From Deltaproteobacteria bacterium (lineage in GTDB: Bacteria; Desulfobacterota; Binatia; UBA9968), in the NCBI GenBank assembly GCA_016183075.1, contig JACPFH010000094.1, positions 1-5,061 of the forward strand: DNA of 5,061 nucleotides, read 5' to 3'. Below are positions 4,666-5,061 of this stretch, piece after piece. The position numbers were made by a program, and so were the translations under genes. Numbering within the stretch: position 1 is the stretch's first letter; every line of letters begins with the position of its first letter. Below the pieces are notes generated by a model. That model was not told the origin of the DNA. It ran no database searches and was given only the letters and a program-made list of their open reading frames with translations.

Positions 4666-5061
4666 ATGGAGAAGAAGGTAATCAAATCCGAAGAGGAATG
4701 GAGAAAAGTGCTCACCCCGGCACAGTTTCATGTCTGCCGGGTGAAGGGGACCGAGACGGCCTTTACCGGGCAGTATTGGGATTGCAAGGAGGCTGGCACG
4801 TATAAATGTGTTTGCTGCGGCAATGACTTGTTCAGATCGGAAACCAAATTCGATTCAGGGACGGGGTGGCCGAGCTTTTGGGCGCCGGTTGCCCCTGAAA
4901 ACGTGAAAACGGAGGACGATTTCAGCCACTTCATGCGCCGCACGGAAGCGATGTGCGCGCGCTGCGACGCCCATCTCGGTCACGTGTTCGATGACGGTCC
5001 GGCGCCGACCGGCAAGCGGTATTGCATCAATTCGGTCGCCCTGGAACTGGTCAAGGAAAAA
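4666..5061 (+). CDS. msrB: Methionine-(R)-sulfoxide reductase MsrB (3' end beyond the window)
   Basis: The enzyme reduces methionine-R-sulfoxide in oxidised proteins, using thioredoxin or a similar donor. The 132 residues visible cover almost the whole catalytic domain; no stop codon occurs before the window ends at 5061. The MsrB signatures are present in order: KGTETAFTG (27-35), the first zinc pair C48/C51 in CVCCG, SGTGWPSFW (64-72), the second zinc pair C97/C100 in CARC, HLGHVFDDGP (103-112), and the catalytic Cys120 in RYCINSVAL. The position that holds the resolving Cys in many two-Cys MsrBs (SGCGWPSF) is Thr66 here; Cys24, Cys40 or Cys50 could substitute, or the enzyme could be a one-Cys type. 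No signal peptide is seen, so it is probably cytosolic. It follows the CBS gene by 85 bases on the same strand and may share its transcript. Confidence 0.95.
   Translation, partial: MEKKVIKSEEEWRKVLTPAQFHVCRVKGTETAFTGQYWDCKEAGTYKCVCCGNDLFRSETKFDSGTGWPSFWAPVAPENVKTEDDFSHFMRRTEAMCARCDAHLGHVFDDGPAPTGKRYCINSVALELVKEK

Noticed and set aside
4080..4715. Long antisense frame opposite the CBS gene
   Set aside because: It is a codon-bias shadow of a well-supported gene, with no recognisable domain and no good start signal.

Overview
The window is compact chromosomal DNA from an uncultured-type bacterium. It is moderately GC-rich, with Shine-Dalgarno-led genes, short gaps and no mobile elements, tRNA, rRNA or CRISPR. 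The gene mix is a VOC protein, a PF04909-type amidohydrolase, a eukaryote-like class I aldolase, and a TtuB/TtuA sulfur-transfer pair. That mix fits environmental lineages such as Desulfobacterota/Binatia, NC10 or Rokubacteria-like bacteria. This placement is inference, and no marker gene here fixes it.

Left part (1-1671, plus strand): a small VOC-superfamily protein (110-502) is followed by a metal-dependent amidohydrolase (580-1671). They are probably co-transcribed and look like accessory catabolic enzymes of unknown substrate. Next, behind its own 82-base leader with an 18-bp dyad, is a class I fructose-1,6-bisphosphate aldolase (1754-2776) for glycolysis/gluconeogenesis.

Middle part (2773-3944, minus strand): a two-gene operon reads toward the aldolase. 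The first gene encodes a 65-residue ubiquitin-like sulfur carrier ending in Gly-Gly (TtuB-like). The second encodes a 323-residue TtuA-type tRNA 2-thiolation enzyme with two zinc-finger motifs, a PP-loop and three Cys for a [4Fe-4S] cluster. A good sigma70-type promoter lies just upstream of ttuB, and the SD of ttuA is formed by the codons for the terminal Gly-Gly of TtuB. The aldolase and ttuA stop codons overlap, with an 8-bp stem-loop across the junction that could act as a compact terminator.

Right part (3945-5061, plus strand): a divergent intergenic region carries the ttuBA promoter and a perfect 7-bp inverted repeat. It leads to a two-CBS-domain protein (4062-4580) and then to an MsrB-type methionine-(R)-sulfoxide reductase (4666 to the window edge; stop codon not included).

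The most distinctive content is the ttuB-ttuA module, known as the s2T54 (2-thioribothymidine) tRNA pathway of thermophiles. I see no wholly novel multi-gene system. The points worth a second look are the module itself, the regulatory dyads, the compact convergent junction, and unusual active-site residues in the aldolase, MsrB and VOC proteins.
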